Source: Gnetum montanum
Lineage: Eukaryota; Streptophyta; Gnetopsida; Gnetales; Gnetaceae
Assembly: GCA_015680685.1 (NCBI GenBank)
Contig: MNCI01025588.1
Location: forward strand, 293,285 to 357,284
Direction of reading: 5' to 3'
DNA: 64,000 bases
The notes under the pieces are model-generated. The model made no database searches and had not been told where the DNA came from. It worked only from the letters and a program-made list of their open reading frames with translations. Of this stretch, positions 11,461-23,137 are shown one piece after another. The position numbers and the translations under genes were made by a program. How positions within the stretch are numbered: position 1 is the first letter of the stretch; each line of letters opens with the position of its first letter.

Positions 11461-12839
11461 CACAATCTTTTCTTCATAAGTTCATTGTTATCAACCATTT
11501 AATTTTTCATGATATAAATGTAATGTTTGTCCAATACATTCTTAAGGTCTTGGATATAATAAAACCTCAATTTCGGTTGCAGTCCCACAAAAGCTCAAAC
11601 TCTAGCATTGGAGATGAGTTAATTGGTGATATCTATAGCCATGTGAATAGTTGGGTGCCAACACTCCTTAGGAAATGACACATGCTTGAGTGAACATTAT
11701 TCACAAATTTTCAACCTCTCTTAGATCTTATAACTTTCACATTATGATTCAATATATTTTCTATTGGTTGGCTAAATTATTCAAACATACTAAATGCTAC
11801 ATCTTTTGATTTGAGATTCCAAGTCTAAGTATAAAGAAAGAAAACATCAACAATGATCACAAACTACTTGAAACCTCCATGAGCAATTGTTGGCAAATTT
11901 CTTACAAAATCCATGTCAAGTGATTCAAACAAAAGTTTCTTTCTAAACCTCTGTGAATTATGAGTGAAAAGCTTTTGGTTATCTTGTCCTTAAACATTAC
12001 CCAAAATTCTTTCATTTTCATCATCTAATTTATGTTATTGTGAGATGCATGACCAATCTCCAATGCCATAGTCTTACTTGATCTTCCTAATTTTTCTACT
12101 CATATAAATATTTATTTTTCGGGCTCCTTAGAATTTGATTTTCATGATCTATTTTAAGTTATTTTACTATCTTCAATATTTATATAATTTTTCTTTTCCT
12201 CAACATCTTTTTATTGAGCAAAAAAGGAAAAGCATTAACTAAATGTCCTTCACAACAATTAAATAGTTAGATAAGAATTAAGAAGATTATAATATATAAT
12301 TAGTTAGCTATAAACTTTCTAACCTCTTTGTAATACCAATTTCCTTTGATAATTAAGAAAGGTAATTTCAATAACAACAACAAAAAACTCTATGAAAATA
12401 AAATATTATAGAAATAAATTTCATATATTTAATGGGGCCAAGAAGACTTAACAATTTCTTACTTAGATTTTTAAAAAATCAATCAATGATTAAATAGCAT
12501 ATTCTTCAAACTGGATATCCAATTAACAAAAAATTGGCATCAAATTTAAATACATATGATTAAATAGCTCAACAAGAAGAAAAAAACAAAAATAATGCCT
12601 AGCACGAAGCACTTGAATATGATGTTTATTCATCACATTATTTAACTACAAAGTGAACCTTTGATTTGAAGACAAGTAACCCATAATTTGAATATGCATC
12701 ATCAAAAAAATCAAACATCTTTGTTCCATCAACTTCAATAAATGAAGCTATCACAAATTTTTCACTAATTTATAAATTTGGATTTTGAAAATCAACAAAG
12801 ATTTTGACATTTGTTGACAAAATTGAGAGTAATTAATGA
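11461..12839. other. AT-rich stretch, no supported feature
   Basis: No frame or repeat edge could be assigned. The right part probably includes the U3 start of the diverged LTR that follows. Confidence 0.4.
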
Positions 12840-13586
12840 AGTCTAAGTCCCTCAACTACATCAACACAACCTTAGATACGTACATCCATATGTATCAACA
12901 TCAATCCTTTCTAAGCCTATATAAATATGCACATCAACTGCACTTATGAAATCTTTGGTCGTTCATCTAGCAAAGCTTTTGCATTTTGTTTCCACAGGAC
13001 TTAGCAAACTTTCCTCTAAGTGATGGTAGCGTAGATCAAACCGATTGTACAAAGTTTTATTCAAGTGCAAGATGTACCTTGGCACTTCTGCATGATAAAA
13101 ATAAAATCAAGATTTCTTCTTTCCATTGCAATAGTTGCACCAACATTTAGTTTACTCACAATTACTTTACTTTACATGTACTTTACTTTTCTACACTTAA
13201 CAATCCTAGGAGTATAGGTAATCCACCGGTATTAGTATAGGTTCAAGATGTCTACGAAAGGTGGGAACAAATGCTTTGCATTTAAGATAACTTAGATTAC
13301 CCTTAATTCCATTAATTTGCTTGAACATAATATTTTCATCACCTTATCATCTCAATTCTTTTAAAGATAAAAATAATAAAAATAAAAATATTTTGGACCT
13401 CAATCATACTTCGTCATACGAATGAAATTAACACAAGTGATGATTGGGAAGACAATCACCAACAACCTCATGTTTGACTATCTAGGATAATAGCCACTCA
13501 AATAGAGGTCCATGAAATTCTATTGAATCGCATGTATGCGCTACTAATTCATATAATTGGGCATAGGTAACACTCACAGCTCATTA
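12840..13586 (+). mobile_element. Diverged LTR related to the CGATATCG family (5' LTR)
   Basis: A TATA box (TATATAAATA, 12918-12927) is followed by sequence collinear with the R/U5 of the main LTR family: 'attgtacaaagttttattcaag', 'ggtaatccaccggta', 'aggttcaagatgtctacgaaaggtggga', 'gggaagacaatca' and the end CTCATTA at 13586. CGATATCG palindromes are not visible. The left edge is estimated from the usual TATA-to-start distance. The PBS at 13587 and a gag-like leader follow, supporting a 5' LTR. Confidence 0.55.
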
Positions 13587-13606
13587 TTGTCGTCATTGCT
13601 GGGGAT
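13587..13606 (+). other. Primer-binding site (tRNA-Asp type)
   Basis: TTGTCGTCATTGCTGGGGAT immediately follows the LTR end. It is a decayed form of the Athila-type PBS TTGGCGCCGTTGCCGGGGA. Most differences are consistent with C-to-T or G-to-A change. Confidence 0.65.
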
Positions 13607-13608
13607 CT

Positions 13609-14095
13609 TTGTTTTCGCTATTCTGCATTAAGTATTTTAGACAGTTAAATCATACATGGTCATTGGAGGAAAACAACACACCATCATTAAAAAATAATAA
13701 TAATAAGCCACACTATCAAGATAAATTGAAGATTTCTTCTAGCAAGATTGATTTCCCACCTGCTAAGGATCCTACCAAATCACATGAGCGAACTAGAAGA
13801 AATGTAGATGAGATACCTCAACAAGTAAAGGTTGTCTATACTCATCTAGGTCACTATTACCAAATTTCACTTTCATCCTTCACCAAGATGAGCAACTACG
13901 GTGGAGAGACCCGAAGGACAAGATTGTGTTACTGCCCAATCGTGTCATTCCCTCACTATTCATGGCAACACTAATGAAGTTGGGGCTCAAACCAATAGTC
14001 CCAAAGTACCAAATGATGGAACACCTCTCCAAAAACTATCAAGCAACAAAAGTGCATCTTTGAAAAGACACACTTATAGACCCATTTGCAAACTC
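13609..14095 (+). pseudogene. Athila/Tat-like gag N-terminal remnant
   Basis: The frame 13609-13974 encodes PQQVKVVYTHLGHYYQISLS near its end. This aligns with PQQV-stop-VVYIHPDEYIPDFTF in the gag N-terminus of the minus-strand element (about 61900). After a frame change the product continues DPKDKIVLLPNRVIPSLFMA, matching DLEGNIVSPPDRSVPSMLL there. It is therefore the start of the same gag in a diverged relative, following its own LTR and PBS in the expected order. The reading breaks up by about 14100 and no Gag core, protease or pol follows. Confidence 0.5.
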
Positions 14096-15350
14096 AAGCT
14101 AATTTTTCTCTTCTTTCATGTTTAGGTTGAAACGCATCAATCCCTTTCATTTTAATTTGATGTAAATAGTCATAAATCTCTTTGCATAATCTTGTTTCCA
14201 ACTTCCTAGCCTGTGAGAATTTTTCCTCATGTTTGTTATCATATCCCTACATGCATTTGAAGTCATTTAATTGTGAATTCAAGAGTTTATGCATCTTTAT
14301 CCAAGTCTTGTGCATTTTGCACACAATAGTAAAATTCAAGACTCAATAAATGTTTATCTTCAAATTCAAGCTTGCCTCACAATGTTTTACAGCTATGTAA
14401 CATATTCCTATTCTTTATTTCCAAGTGTTAAGCCACATATTTGCTCAAATTGCTTCCATTTCAAGGCCATTCACTATTTCCTACAAAACCATGACTTCAA
14501 CACCACTCGTGGTGAACACAGAGACATTTCCAAACGACAACTCGTGATCTATTTTTTCAAAAATCTCACAACTCATTGTGAATACAAACACATCTCTAGG
14601 TGACCACAACTTGTCATGAACAACAACAACCTTAACAAAACTCGTGATGCACTGATGATCTATTTTTCCAATAGTCTCACTACTTGTGAACCAAATTTAA
14701 AGTACAAGAGGTACCACAAAAGCCAAAATGTTCAACACAACCTAACCATGACTCATGGCGAACTCAAGATTTGCACGTAGTTCATTTTTCTTAGTTTATA
14801 ATAAACCATAACCCATGGTACGCTTGAGACAATACAACACAACTTTACCACGACCCATACTCAACCACCACGGTCCATAGTTAAAAATCACAACCCATTG
14901 CAAACCAAAACCTTCCAAACGATTGTGATCAACTCGCAATGACCAAAATCAACTCCCACAAAGCTGAAATTTCTGCTACACGAAGATCAAAAGTATCTTA
15001 TTCTACCAATAAGTTCAAACAAGTAATATAAAAGCTGAGAAGTTGCTAAGAAGAAGATAAAGAAACAACTTCCAAACATAATCCTAAGTATTTTGGTATC
15101 TTTAATAGGTCTCGACACTTTTCTTATTGGTATAATTTGAATAAGTCCTTGTTACAAATTAATAAGATATGGTCATATGTAGAAAATAAGCTTGTAAATC
15201 TTCCAAATGTAAATGCCCTAACAAGAAAGCAAAGAGGGAAATTGTCAAAAAGATACTACGTTAAATGCATTAGTTAAGATGATAATATTTACAAGTTGTA
15301 TTAACTCCATTGGTGTCAAAATTGTAACTAAAAATAAGTCTTAGAAATGG
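14096..15350. other. AC-rich degenerate repeat stretch
   Basis: Between about 14490 and 14960 degenerate phrases recur, such as 'actcgtgatg', 'gatctattttt.caa.a.tctcac', 'cacaaccc' and 'ccatgg'. They suggest a decayed tandem repeat of roughly 100-130 bp, but the unit cannot be fixed by eye. The plus-strand frame at 14289-14603 runs into this region and is not recognised. Confidence 0.35.
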
Positions 15351-15359
15351 TGGATTATC

Positions 15360-16330
15360 CTTCAAGAGAAGTATAAAAGTAATGAGGCTCGAAAGATTAA
15401 CAAGTTAAAATTAAGGATATAATCTGAAAATATTAAAGTACAAAAGGTAAGCCCTTGAATTTCCTTAAAAGGCTCACACTATGCCTTAGGAATCTTTAGG
15501 AGTATAACTGTAGTTTAAAGGCTCACATTGTGCATTAGCAATCTTTAGGAGCATAATTGTACTTAAAAGGCTCACACTGTAATTACTCTATGCAACAAAA
15601 GGAGCACAAAGTCATGGCAAGTTGTAGTGAGGCCAATAAGGCCAAAATTGTAACCTAAAATACTTTTAAGAGAATGCCCTTCATAAGGAGTATAACAACA
15701 ATGAGGCCAATAGAAAGATTAAGGAGTTAAAAGTAAAGATAGAATCTAAAAATATGAAAGTCCAAAAGGTAACTCCCTTGGGCATTTCATTGAAATGCTC
15801 ACACAATGCCTTAGGAATCATGAGGAGTATAATTGTAATTACTCTATACAACCAACAGGTGCTCAAAGTCATGGGTATGCAGTATGATGACTATAAGTTT
15901 GTCAATGTTATCAAAACCATAGTCCAAACCAAAGACATCCCCACTTATACTTTAGATGAACTTATACCAAGCCTCAGGACTCTCCAAAAGTTCAAAAACT
16001 CTTCATCATCAAGGAAAGAGTATGCCTATGTTCCTTAAATTCTTCAAGAGGTGAGAAACACAAAAAAAAAAAACAGAAAGAGAAAGAACAAATTTCCAAA
16101 GAAGTGAAGCATCATCTCAATAGAGGCAACCATCAAATATTAAAGGTAGATGAAGAGGCCCAAGAGGAAGAAGATGAGGTGGAAGATCCAACTTCCAACA
16201 AAGAAGCAACATCTTTACACCATCATCATCAATTCCATGGTGCAAATATTGCAACAAGGGTCGCATAGAGGACAATTGTTAGCAGAAAATGACATTCCAA
16301 AACCTTACCATTCAAGAAAACCACAACAAA
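15360..16330 (+). pseudogene. Ty1/copia-like gag remnant with zinc knuckle
   Basis: A Gag of the UBN2/copia type is suggested by 'EKYKSNEARKINKLK'-like coding near 15365, and by YDDYKFVNVIKTIVQTKDIP and TLDELIPSLRTLQKF near 15880-15995. A nucleocapsid-type knuckle follows at 16241-16279, reading CKYCNKGRIEDNC, then a TAG stop at 16280. Copia knuckles usually read CX2CX4HX4C, so here one residue is missing and the His position holds Arg. The segment is internally duplicated (see 15369-15860). No protease, integrase or RT follows. It sits between two diverged LTRs of the Asp-PBS family, so either it was inserted into that element or the element is chimeric. Confidence 0.5.
15369..15860 (+). repeat. 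Internal tandem duplication within gag remnant
   Basis: The block beginning 'aagtataaaagtaatgaggc' at 15369 recurs as 'gagtataacaacaatgaggc' at about 15688, with 'aaagattaa.aagttaaaa' and 'atgaaagtccaaaaggtaa'-like text in both. The period is about 319 bp. Inside unit 1 a shorter segment ('aaggctcaca.tgtgc.ttag.aatctttaggag') is itself repeated at about 15468, 15519 and 15567. Confidence 0.7.
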
Positions 16331-16639
16331 GCACAACAACAAAGAGATTGTTCTTTAGCCCAAAACAAAGATACACAAGCAATCGCTCTAACACTAATTT
16401 CGCTACTTTCTACATGCCTAAATGATGAGTCATCGACTCGCTGCATCAACACAATCACATCAATGGATGAGGAAATGAGTCGACACAGATACATCAATTG
16501 ACACATGAGAAGAAGCTTGTTCCTAGCTTTTCATTCACAAATGCATCCATCACATTTATGGCACATTATACCATTAGTGTAGCCAAGTTCTTGCATTACT
16601 AGAGTTAAAATATTTCATGAGTGCTTGCAATAGGACATC

Positions 16640-17271
16640 AAACAATTGTACATATCCTTATTCCAGCATCATTATACTTGAACACCTTGATGTGATCAAC
16701 AATAAACACGAGACTCTTTATACATCTTGGAACACCTGAAATAGATTAATGTTTATTTTATGCACTTTATTATTAATGCAATTTACATTCTTGTCCTTCA
16801 TTAATTAATGCTTCTACTAATAAACACATAAGCACAACTACTTCAAGCATATTGTTAAACGTTTGGTAATCCCAGTAATGACTATTTAGGACGACCAATA
16901 ATATACACATGGTAACCTAGTGGTGTTAATACAAGTTCAAAATGTGTACGGAATGTGGACCTAACCAATTAGGTTAGACTAGTTGACTTAGAACTATTAT
17001 CTAGTTAGATAATCAACTTGCTTCAACACTTGGAGCTAAATAAATAAAAATATAAAAAATACATATATATATATCATATGTCTTAGCTCACACTTAACCA
17101 TACAAATGAGCTTACATAAATAAGAGCTAAGAAGACAACAATCATATTTCCCCACATCACTATCTTTGTCTATAGGCACACTTAGGTGCTAAGTCCACGG
17201 AATTCGACCAAATCGCTAGTGCACACTTGTGATTCATATGCTCAGGCGACAAAACTAGTTATTGCTCATCA
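16640..17271 (+). mobile_element. Diverged LTR related to the CGATATCG family (partial)
   Basis: Landmarks collinear with the main LTR are 'aacaattgtac' (16645), 'aataaacacgag', 'cttcaagcatattgttaaacgtttggtaatccca', 'gtgtacggaatgtgga', 'aagaagacaacaa', 'agtccacggaattcgacc' and the end CTCATCA at 17271. No PBS follows. It is closer to the main family than to the LTR at 12840-13586, so it may be an independent solo LTR and not the 3' partner. The U3 end cannot be fixed, and no TATA box or palindromes are visible. Confidence 0.5.
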
Positions 17272-18639
17272 CTAAACAAATCAATCCTTTTGTATAGATA
17301 ATTAATCATGGGCGGAATACTCACGACTCTTCATAAAGATTGTTTCATAGAATTTAATGATGATAACTATGACATCTTGTCCCTAGATGTCATGCACACC
17401 AAATATTCTTAACAAAATGCAACAAAAATGAAATGAATATTTTATTAATGTGGAAATAGTTACGCTTTGAAAGTTGGTTGCGATTGTATTCATTCAACAT
17501 CTATCTCTTAGAGGCAATCTAACACTACTACCATGGTTAAGCCTATACTTAGCTGCAAGAAATGTTCAATCAACTTCATGTCCCAATTGACGCAACACTC
17601 ATTACTCACCTTTACCAACTCTGCAACTACATGCTTGTGCAACCTCTAATTCCTAGTTATGAATAATTTACGTCAAACCCCCAAAGGTCACCTCAAAAAA
17701 CATGCCCATTATTACAATGCATGTTTTTGGGTGTTATTACAACTTACATTTTTGACTCTTATTCAATCATTAGTTACAAGGCAATACCATCTTTGTTATG
17801 GAATAACTCCATTTGAGAATGAGAACATGACAATAAGAGTCTTCAGTCAATTAATGTAAAAGATAGATTTTCATTGTTTTAACAATCCATAGAACTTATG
17901 GTTTACGTTTTAAAATACTAAAAGATTTTTACATATTAATTTACTACAAACTAATCCAAAATGTATAAAGATTCATTGACTTCAAATTCATAGTAAATTA
18001 ATAGAGCCTTCACACTATTTTCACAATTTTCCTTTGAAGGAAAGTATTTATGCAATGTTCAATGCCAAAAAATAAGATGTATAATAATAAAAGATACAAA
18101 ATCTTTTCAACAAGAAGTATGAAATTAGTTGAAAAGAAAAACAATCTAAAACATGGTTGAAAGACAACTTACTATGGTTGCAAAAAATATTAGTCTGCAA
18201 CAAAAGTTTACAGATAAATAAAGTGGTTTAATGAAGATTGTCAAAAAGGCTAGCTATATAAAACTCCAGAAATAAGAGAGCTTTAAATAAAGACTACCTA
18301 AAATTGTTTTCTAACAATAGAAAATAAACAAAAATTCAAAAGAGCAAACAATCCAAATGACAAAGCAAAATCCATAAAATCTTTAAAAATTTTCTAAAAA
18401 CAAAGTTTTTCCAAATAAAAGAGCTCTACAAAAATTTATTTAAACACAAAGTAAATAGCATAGTTAGTTCTGTACCCCATGATATTTTATAGCATATATA
18501 TGAAGAAAAATGGGAAAAGTTGAAAAGTTTATTGTGGAAAAGATGTACTTGCATAAGGATTAGAGGGAGACTTCAAAAATAATTAATGAAGGACTTAAAC
18601 AAGTTTAATTAGAGAGTTGATCATTATCAAAGATGTTAT
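17272..18639. other. AT-rich stretch, upstream part of a LINE likely at its end
   Basis: No feature is supported. From about 18180 the sequence may be decayed LINE ORF2 linking the endonuclease and RT, but stops are too dense to assign motifs. Confidence 0.35.
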
Positions 18640-19740
18640 TTTCTTTTAGGAAAAGGAGACAAATTAAAATTAAATAACTATAGATTACTCATGATCAATA
18701 ACTTGCTTGTAGAATTGTTAAAGGTCATTCTTGAGGAAAAATTGAAATCTTGGGAAGAAGAAAATAATTTATGTACAATTTTAAAATTAAGATTTGAAAA
18801 GAAAACAACAACAAAATAAAAACAAAAAGCATTCTTCACTTTGCATTGAACAAGTAAAAAGGCAAATAGGGTCAAACATTTCTTCACTTTGTTGATTTTG
18901 TTGAAGCATTTAATTTTGTTATGATTGAGCTATTAGGAGCAAACTATCAAACTTATCTTAATTTCCATTTAGTCAATGCTATCCAAAACTTATACTGAAA
19001 GAATTTTTGAATTAAAAATTGATAAATCTACACAATCTTACTAGTTTTCTTGTAATATTGAAGTAAAGAAATGTCATTTCCTTTCATTGACATTGTTTGG
19101 CAATTTTTATTAATGAACTAAAAGAATGGATTAAAGATGTACCTCCAAATCATGTTATTAAAGTCGATCGGTCATGAATGCAATTATCTTAGCAAATGAT
19201 GTAGCTCTAATTGAAAACATAAAAATGAGATTAATAACAATTTTGCATCAACTAGGAAAATTCTATGAATATACAAAAATCAATAGAAATGTTGACAAAA
19301 CAAAATTGGTAATTGGTGAAACTAATAAGAAAGATTATGCTTATTAGTTAAATAATAAAAAACTTGAAATTGTGAATACATACAAATATTTGGAAATAGA
19401 ATCATCTAAAAATTATATGTATAACCACTATATATCACAAGTTGCAAATGGCTACAAGAATTTATATATAAAGAACAAATGTAACAATCATAATATTTGA
19501 ACTTCAACAATAAAAAATTATATTTTCTACCAATTGCACAAGCTATAGTGCCTTAAGGATGTGTAATGTGAAAATTAGGAATCATGGATGAAAATTGAAA
19601 ATTGAAAATTTTCAAGTGTAGTTCTTGTTGGATGAATTTATGGTAAAAACTCAAGTCCCATATGAAATAGTTTTATTAAAAGTTAATTTATTGCCACTGG
19701 AAGCTAAAGAAATGTATCAATTATTAACATTATAATTCAT
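18640..19740 (+). pseudogene. LINE reverse transcriptase remnant
   Basis: Broken frames follow the order of non-LTR reverse transcriptase. 'KGDKLKLNNYRLLMINNLL' near 18655 corresponds to the LINE 'KKGDxxxxxNYRPIS' motif. HFVDFVEAFNFV at 18885-18919 corresponds to VDFxKAFDSV. 'LFG.FINELKEWIKDV' near 19090-19140 corresponds to the 'PLSPxLFxIFINDL' motif. LANDVALIEN at 19181-19212 is the catalytic A/F-x-D-D block, with its first Asp changed to Asn. It continues with KINRNVDKTKLVIGETNKKD, then KKLEIVNTYKYLEIE, matching 'VNxxKTKxMxF' and 'VxxYKYLGxxF'. At least two frameshifts and many stops make it non-functional. A C-terminal continuation may run to about 20600. Confidence 0.75.
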
Positions 19741-19757
19741 TAATGAAAATAACTAAA

Positions 19758-19925
19758 AGATCGCAAGAGGCTACAACCGCTTGTCGTGATGGTAAGGTGC
19801 TTGTTTCTCAAATCATAAGACTTGGATTTGAATGTGGATGCAACCACCTCAAAGAGGTTAAGCTTCTAGGCATCCACTAATCCTTCAAAGAACCCACCTT
19901 GGTAGAATGAACATTGAGCCTCTAT
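19758..19925 (+). mobile_element. Possible tRNA-derived SINE head
   Basis: The segment contains 'cttgtcgtgatggtaaggtgc' at about 19779-19800, like a tRNA D-arm/A box, and GGATTTGAATG at 19834-19844, like a T-arm/B box (GGTTCGAATCC). They lie about 48 bp apart, as expected for a pol III promoter. A tRNA-like 'ttgtttctcaaatcataagac' anticodon-arm region lies between. Plant SINEs begin this way. It follows directly after the LINE remnant. No acceptor-stem pairing strong enough for a working tRNA gene is visible, and the 3' end is unclear. Confidence 0.4.
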
Positions 19926-21088
19926 TTGATGATTATTTTTAAACTATAATATCTTAGAAGATATCCTCCAAAAATCCCAATAGGGTATCTTCATGAAAGA
20001 CAATTGAAATTACAAAAATGAGGTATTCATAATATTAATAGTAATAAACTCAAAATGTAAAGAGTGATTTAATGAAAAACAATTGTGGCTATAAAAATAG
20101 GGTATCAATAATATTAATATAATAATAAATTCAAAACAAGCTTGAAAACATGTTATAAAGAAAGTTTTATACAAAGGGTAAAATGAGGCATAAATAAAAT
20201 TTCTTTTAACAAAAACTTAAGTTTTACTCGCACAACATTAGAGTTGGCAAGTATGATAAAGCATACTATCTACATGCAACAATTCTAGTATCTATAAGAT
20301 CACTTATTAACTAGACAAAAATGGAATCATATCATCCTGAAGTTGAAACTGAATGAAAGATGGAAGAATGTGCAACACAAAAATAGAATATGTAAATTGT
20401 ATTCACTACCAATGATAGAAGATGAAAACATGAAATATTAGAATGATTTAAAACAAACTTTTTCCACAAGAAAAAAAATCTCTAATCAATTTTAAAATGA
20501 CTTAGTTAAGCTACTAGTGTTAGTTCTTTAGAATTATATAGAAGACATACGCAAATTACATGACTATTGGTCACATTGGTTGCACTTAGGATGTATTTTC
20601 CACAAGTTTATTTGTCTAACAAATCATTTGGGTTTATACAAACATGATAAAATCTCAATATCAAATTTCAAAAATCACATACCAAATTTTTTCAAACAAA
20701 AACAAAAAATATAAAGTTCAACAATGTTGTGTCTAATGCATTACATTATCAAACAAAGAAAACACAAGCACGTACAAAAGCACATGATCATAAACAAATG
20801 GTTCCAACCATTCACTAAGTTCATTAAGGATCCATACATAATGCAATAATGGGGAATATAACATAGTGGATAAGAGTAAAAACAAAATGATAATTATAGG
20901 AAGCATGGCACTCGTAGGCTAGACATGAAAACCAAAATGTTATAGAGAAAATACACATCGAAGAAAATGCTGAGTACAAGTAATCATATTCAAGTTCAAA
21001 AGCAAAAAGAACACTATAGGAAAAAGAATGCGAATTAATTCCATTAAAAAATCATATTTAAATGACCAATGCAACAAAAGCATCATCT
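19926..21088. other. AT-rich stretch, possible LINE tail
   Basis: No supported feature. A phrase near 20335-20430 ('KLKLNERWKNVQHKNRICKLY' in one frame) could belong to the C-terminal part of the LINE at 18640, but no finger motif was found. Confidence 0.3.
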
Positions 21089-21345
21089 AACTAGGAATTC
21101 AAGTGATGTAAACCTAAGATATCAATTAACCTCCAACAAAGACCAGAAACCATGTCTTAAGGAAGACAAACAAATTACACATACAACTAACTAGGAATTC
21201 AAGTGATGGAAAACTAATAATTAACACAAGAAATAAGGTGGAGTTAATTTGCATAGAAAACATAAGATATCAATTAACTTCCAACAAAGACCAAAAACCA
21301 TGTCTTAAGGAAGACAAACAAATTACACATACAACTATCCATATT
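21089..21345. repeat. Near-identical tandem duplication with 48-bp insertion
   Basis: 'aactaggaattcaagtgatg' starts at 21089 and again at 21189, exactly 100 bp apart. 'atcaattaac' starts at 21121 and 21269, and 'catgtcttaaggaagacaaac' ends both units. The second unit carries about 48 extra bases ('aataattaacacaag...cat') between these landmarks. Sequence identity is visibly higher than in the other tandem duplications of the window, so this is a younger event. Confidence 0.8.
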
Positions 21346-23137
21346 GTACAAAGACTTATATGAGAACTGACACCCTCCTACTAGGAACAATTAAATGAGC
21401 ACCATCAATTCGTAAGAAAAGGAAATGGATGATTCAACAAGAGAACACTAAATGTGAATCCAAACAACCACAGAAGAAATCACATAAAAATGTATGGAAG
21501 ACGTAGTAGTGATAAAGTTCGCAGAGAATTAGGAATTCATTCATTAAGTATATGATGAACTATCTAAACAAAGGTAATCTTCCTGAGGATAATATGTTAA
21601 GCATCATTATTAATTGTCCTTACAATTTACTGGTAAGGATACATCTCTCACAAACTAATTTATAAAAACATCATTAAGCTTCAATTTGAATTTTAGTTTC
21701 AAAACTATTTACATTATATTAATTATAAAATGATATGCTAAAAAAATAGCATGAGCACGACTTCACTAAATGGCATTGAATTTTGTAACTCCTTAACTTC
21801 ATCAGTCAAAGCAACAAATATCATAACAATATAATAAAATTATTTTTAACAAACAAAACATTTAATAGAATTCACAATTATTTTCAATCTAGACCACAAT
21901 AATTAATATCAATGCGGCTTGCTTCTTACAAGCCAAGTTTGACTCAAATAGACCATCACTAAGATATAAAGCATCAAGCAAAGAACTTATTGAAATTGAA
22001 AACAATTTTAATTTCATCAAGTCCTAAAATGTAATTAAAAATAATTTCAATTTCAATTTCAATAACATGTCCTTGGACTACAAGAAAGATAGCAAAGAGA
22101 CAAAAAGTTAATGTGAACTTCTATAGCAATTTTTAGAAGACAACTATAACATTCATCTATTAGAATGGGATACAATTTCTCATCCATGGAAATATGGCAA
22201 ACTTAAAAAATCAAATTATATAGATGACCTTTTTGAGAAAGCTAGCTAAGACAATTATCAATAAAGATAACATCCAAGTTAAAGTAATGAATGCTAAATA
22301 TTTGAACTACACATAAGATGTTTTGGAAGGGCAACATACTAACGGTGCTTTTACAATATGTCCAAAACTTGAAAAGAAAACATGCATACTTGAAATATTC
22401 ATACATAGGTATAAACATTTATGATTCCTTACACATAAGTCAACTTAATATAGAAGCTACTTGCTAAAAGTAATTATGTATAATTCTTAAAGTTAATAAA
22501 TAATAATTTTGTAAAAATGCTTCAAGATATGGAAATCACATCTTTTTGTGTTGCCTTGCAATTACACATATTTGGAATAGAATTCGTAAAGCTACAAGTC
22601 AACACTTTATTAATCTAAAATCCTTACAAGATCTCCCAACAACATGAAATTAGATTAGGATATATTAATAAAACTTTGAATGTTTTGCTAGCACATATGA
22701 TCTGTATAAGTCTAAAGGAAAGAAATCAAAGAAACAAGAAGAAAAATCAATCTAAAAGTTTTTGTAAAATACTAAAAACTATAAATAGAACTTGATATAT
22801 ACAATATGACTTAACTATACAACTCTTTAAAACTTGTAGGACTATAACTTTTATTTTCAAAGTTTTTTCTTACCTTGGAATTATTGTTTTGTTTGTCAAC
22901 ATTACCTTAAAAATGTGATATTTCACTTAAAAGTTACTTTCTAGTAAGTATCAAAAATCTACTCTTAATCATCTTTGGATCTTCAATATCCTTCAACAAA
23001 AATCTTCCAAGTGATACTTTTAAAACTTTTTTTGTTGGTTTTGAATTTATGAAAACAAGGAAATCCTAATTCTAACTAGGTTAGGTTGCACTTAGAAACA
23101 CACTAACTCAAAAAATCCAAACACATTAATGTGTAAC
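21346..23137. other. AT-rich stretch, no supported feature
   Basis: No open frame above background and no recognisable element. Confidence 0.4.

Noticed and set aside
12840-17271. LTRs at 12840-13586 and 16640-17271 as a simple matched pair of one element
   Set aside because: They are less like each other than the second is like the main LTR family, and no duplication is visible. The pairing is uncertain, so they are listed separately.
19758-19850. A functional tRNA gene
   Set aside because: A-box and B-box likeness is present, but the acceptor and T stems do not pair well by eye and the sequence continues as repeat-like DNA. A SINE head is the better reading.
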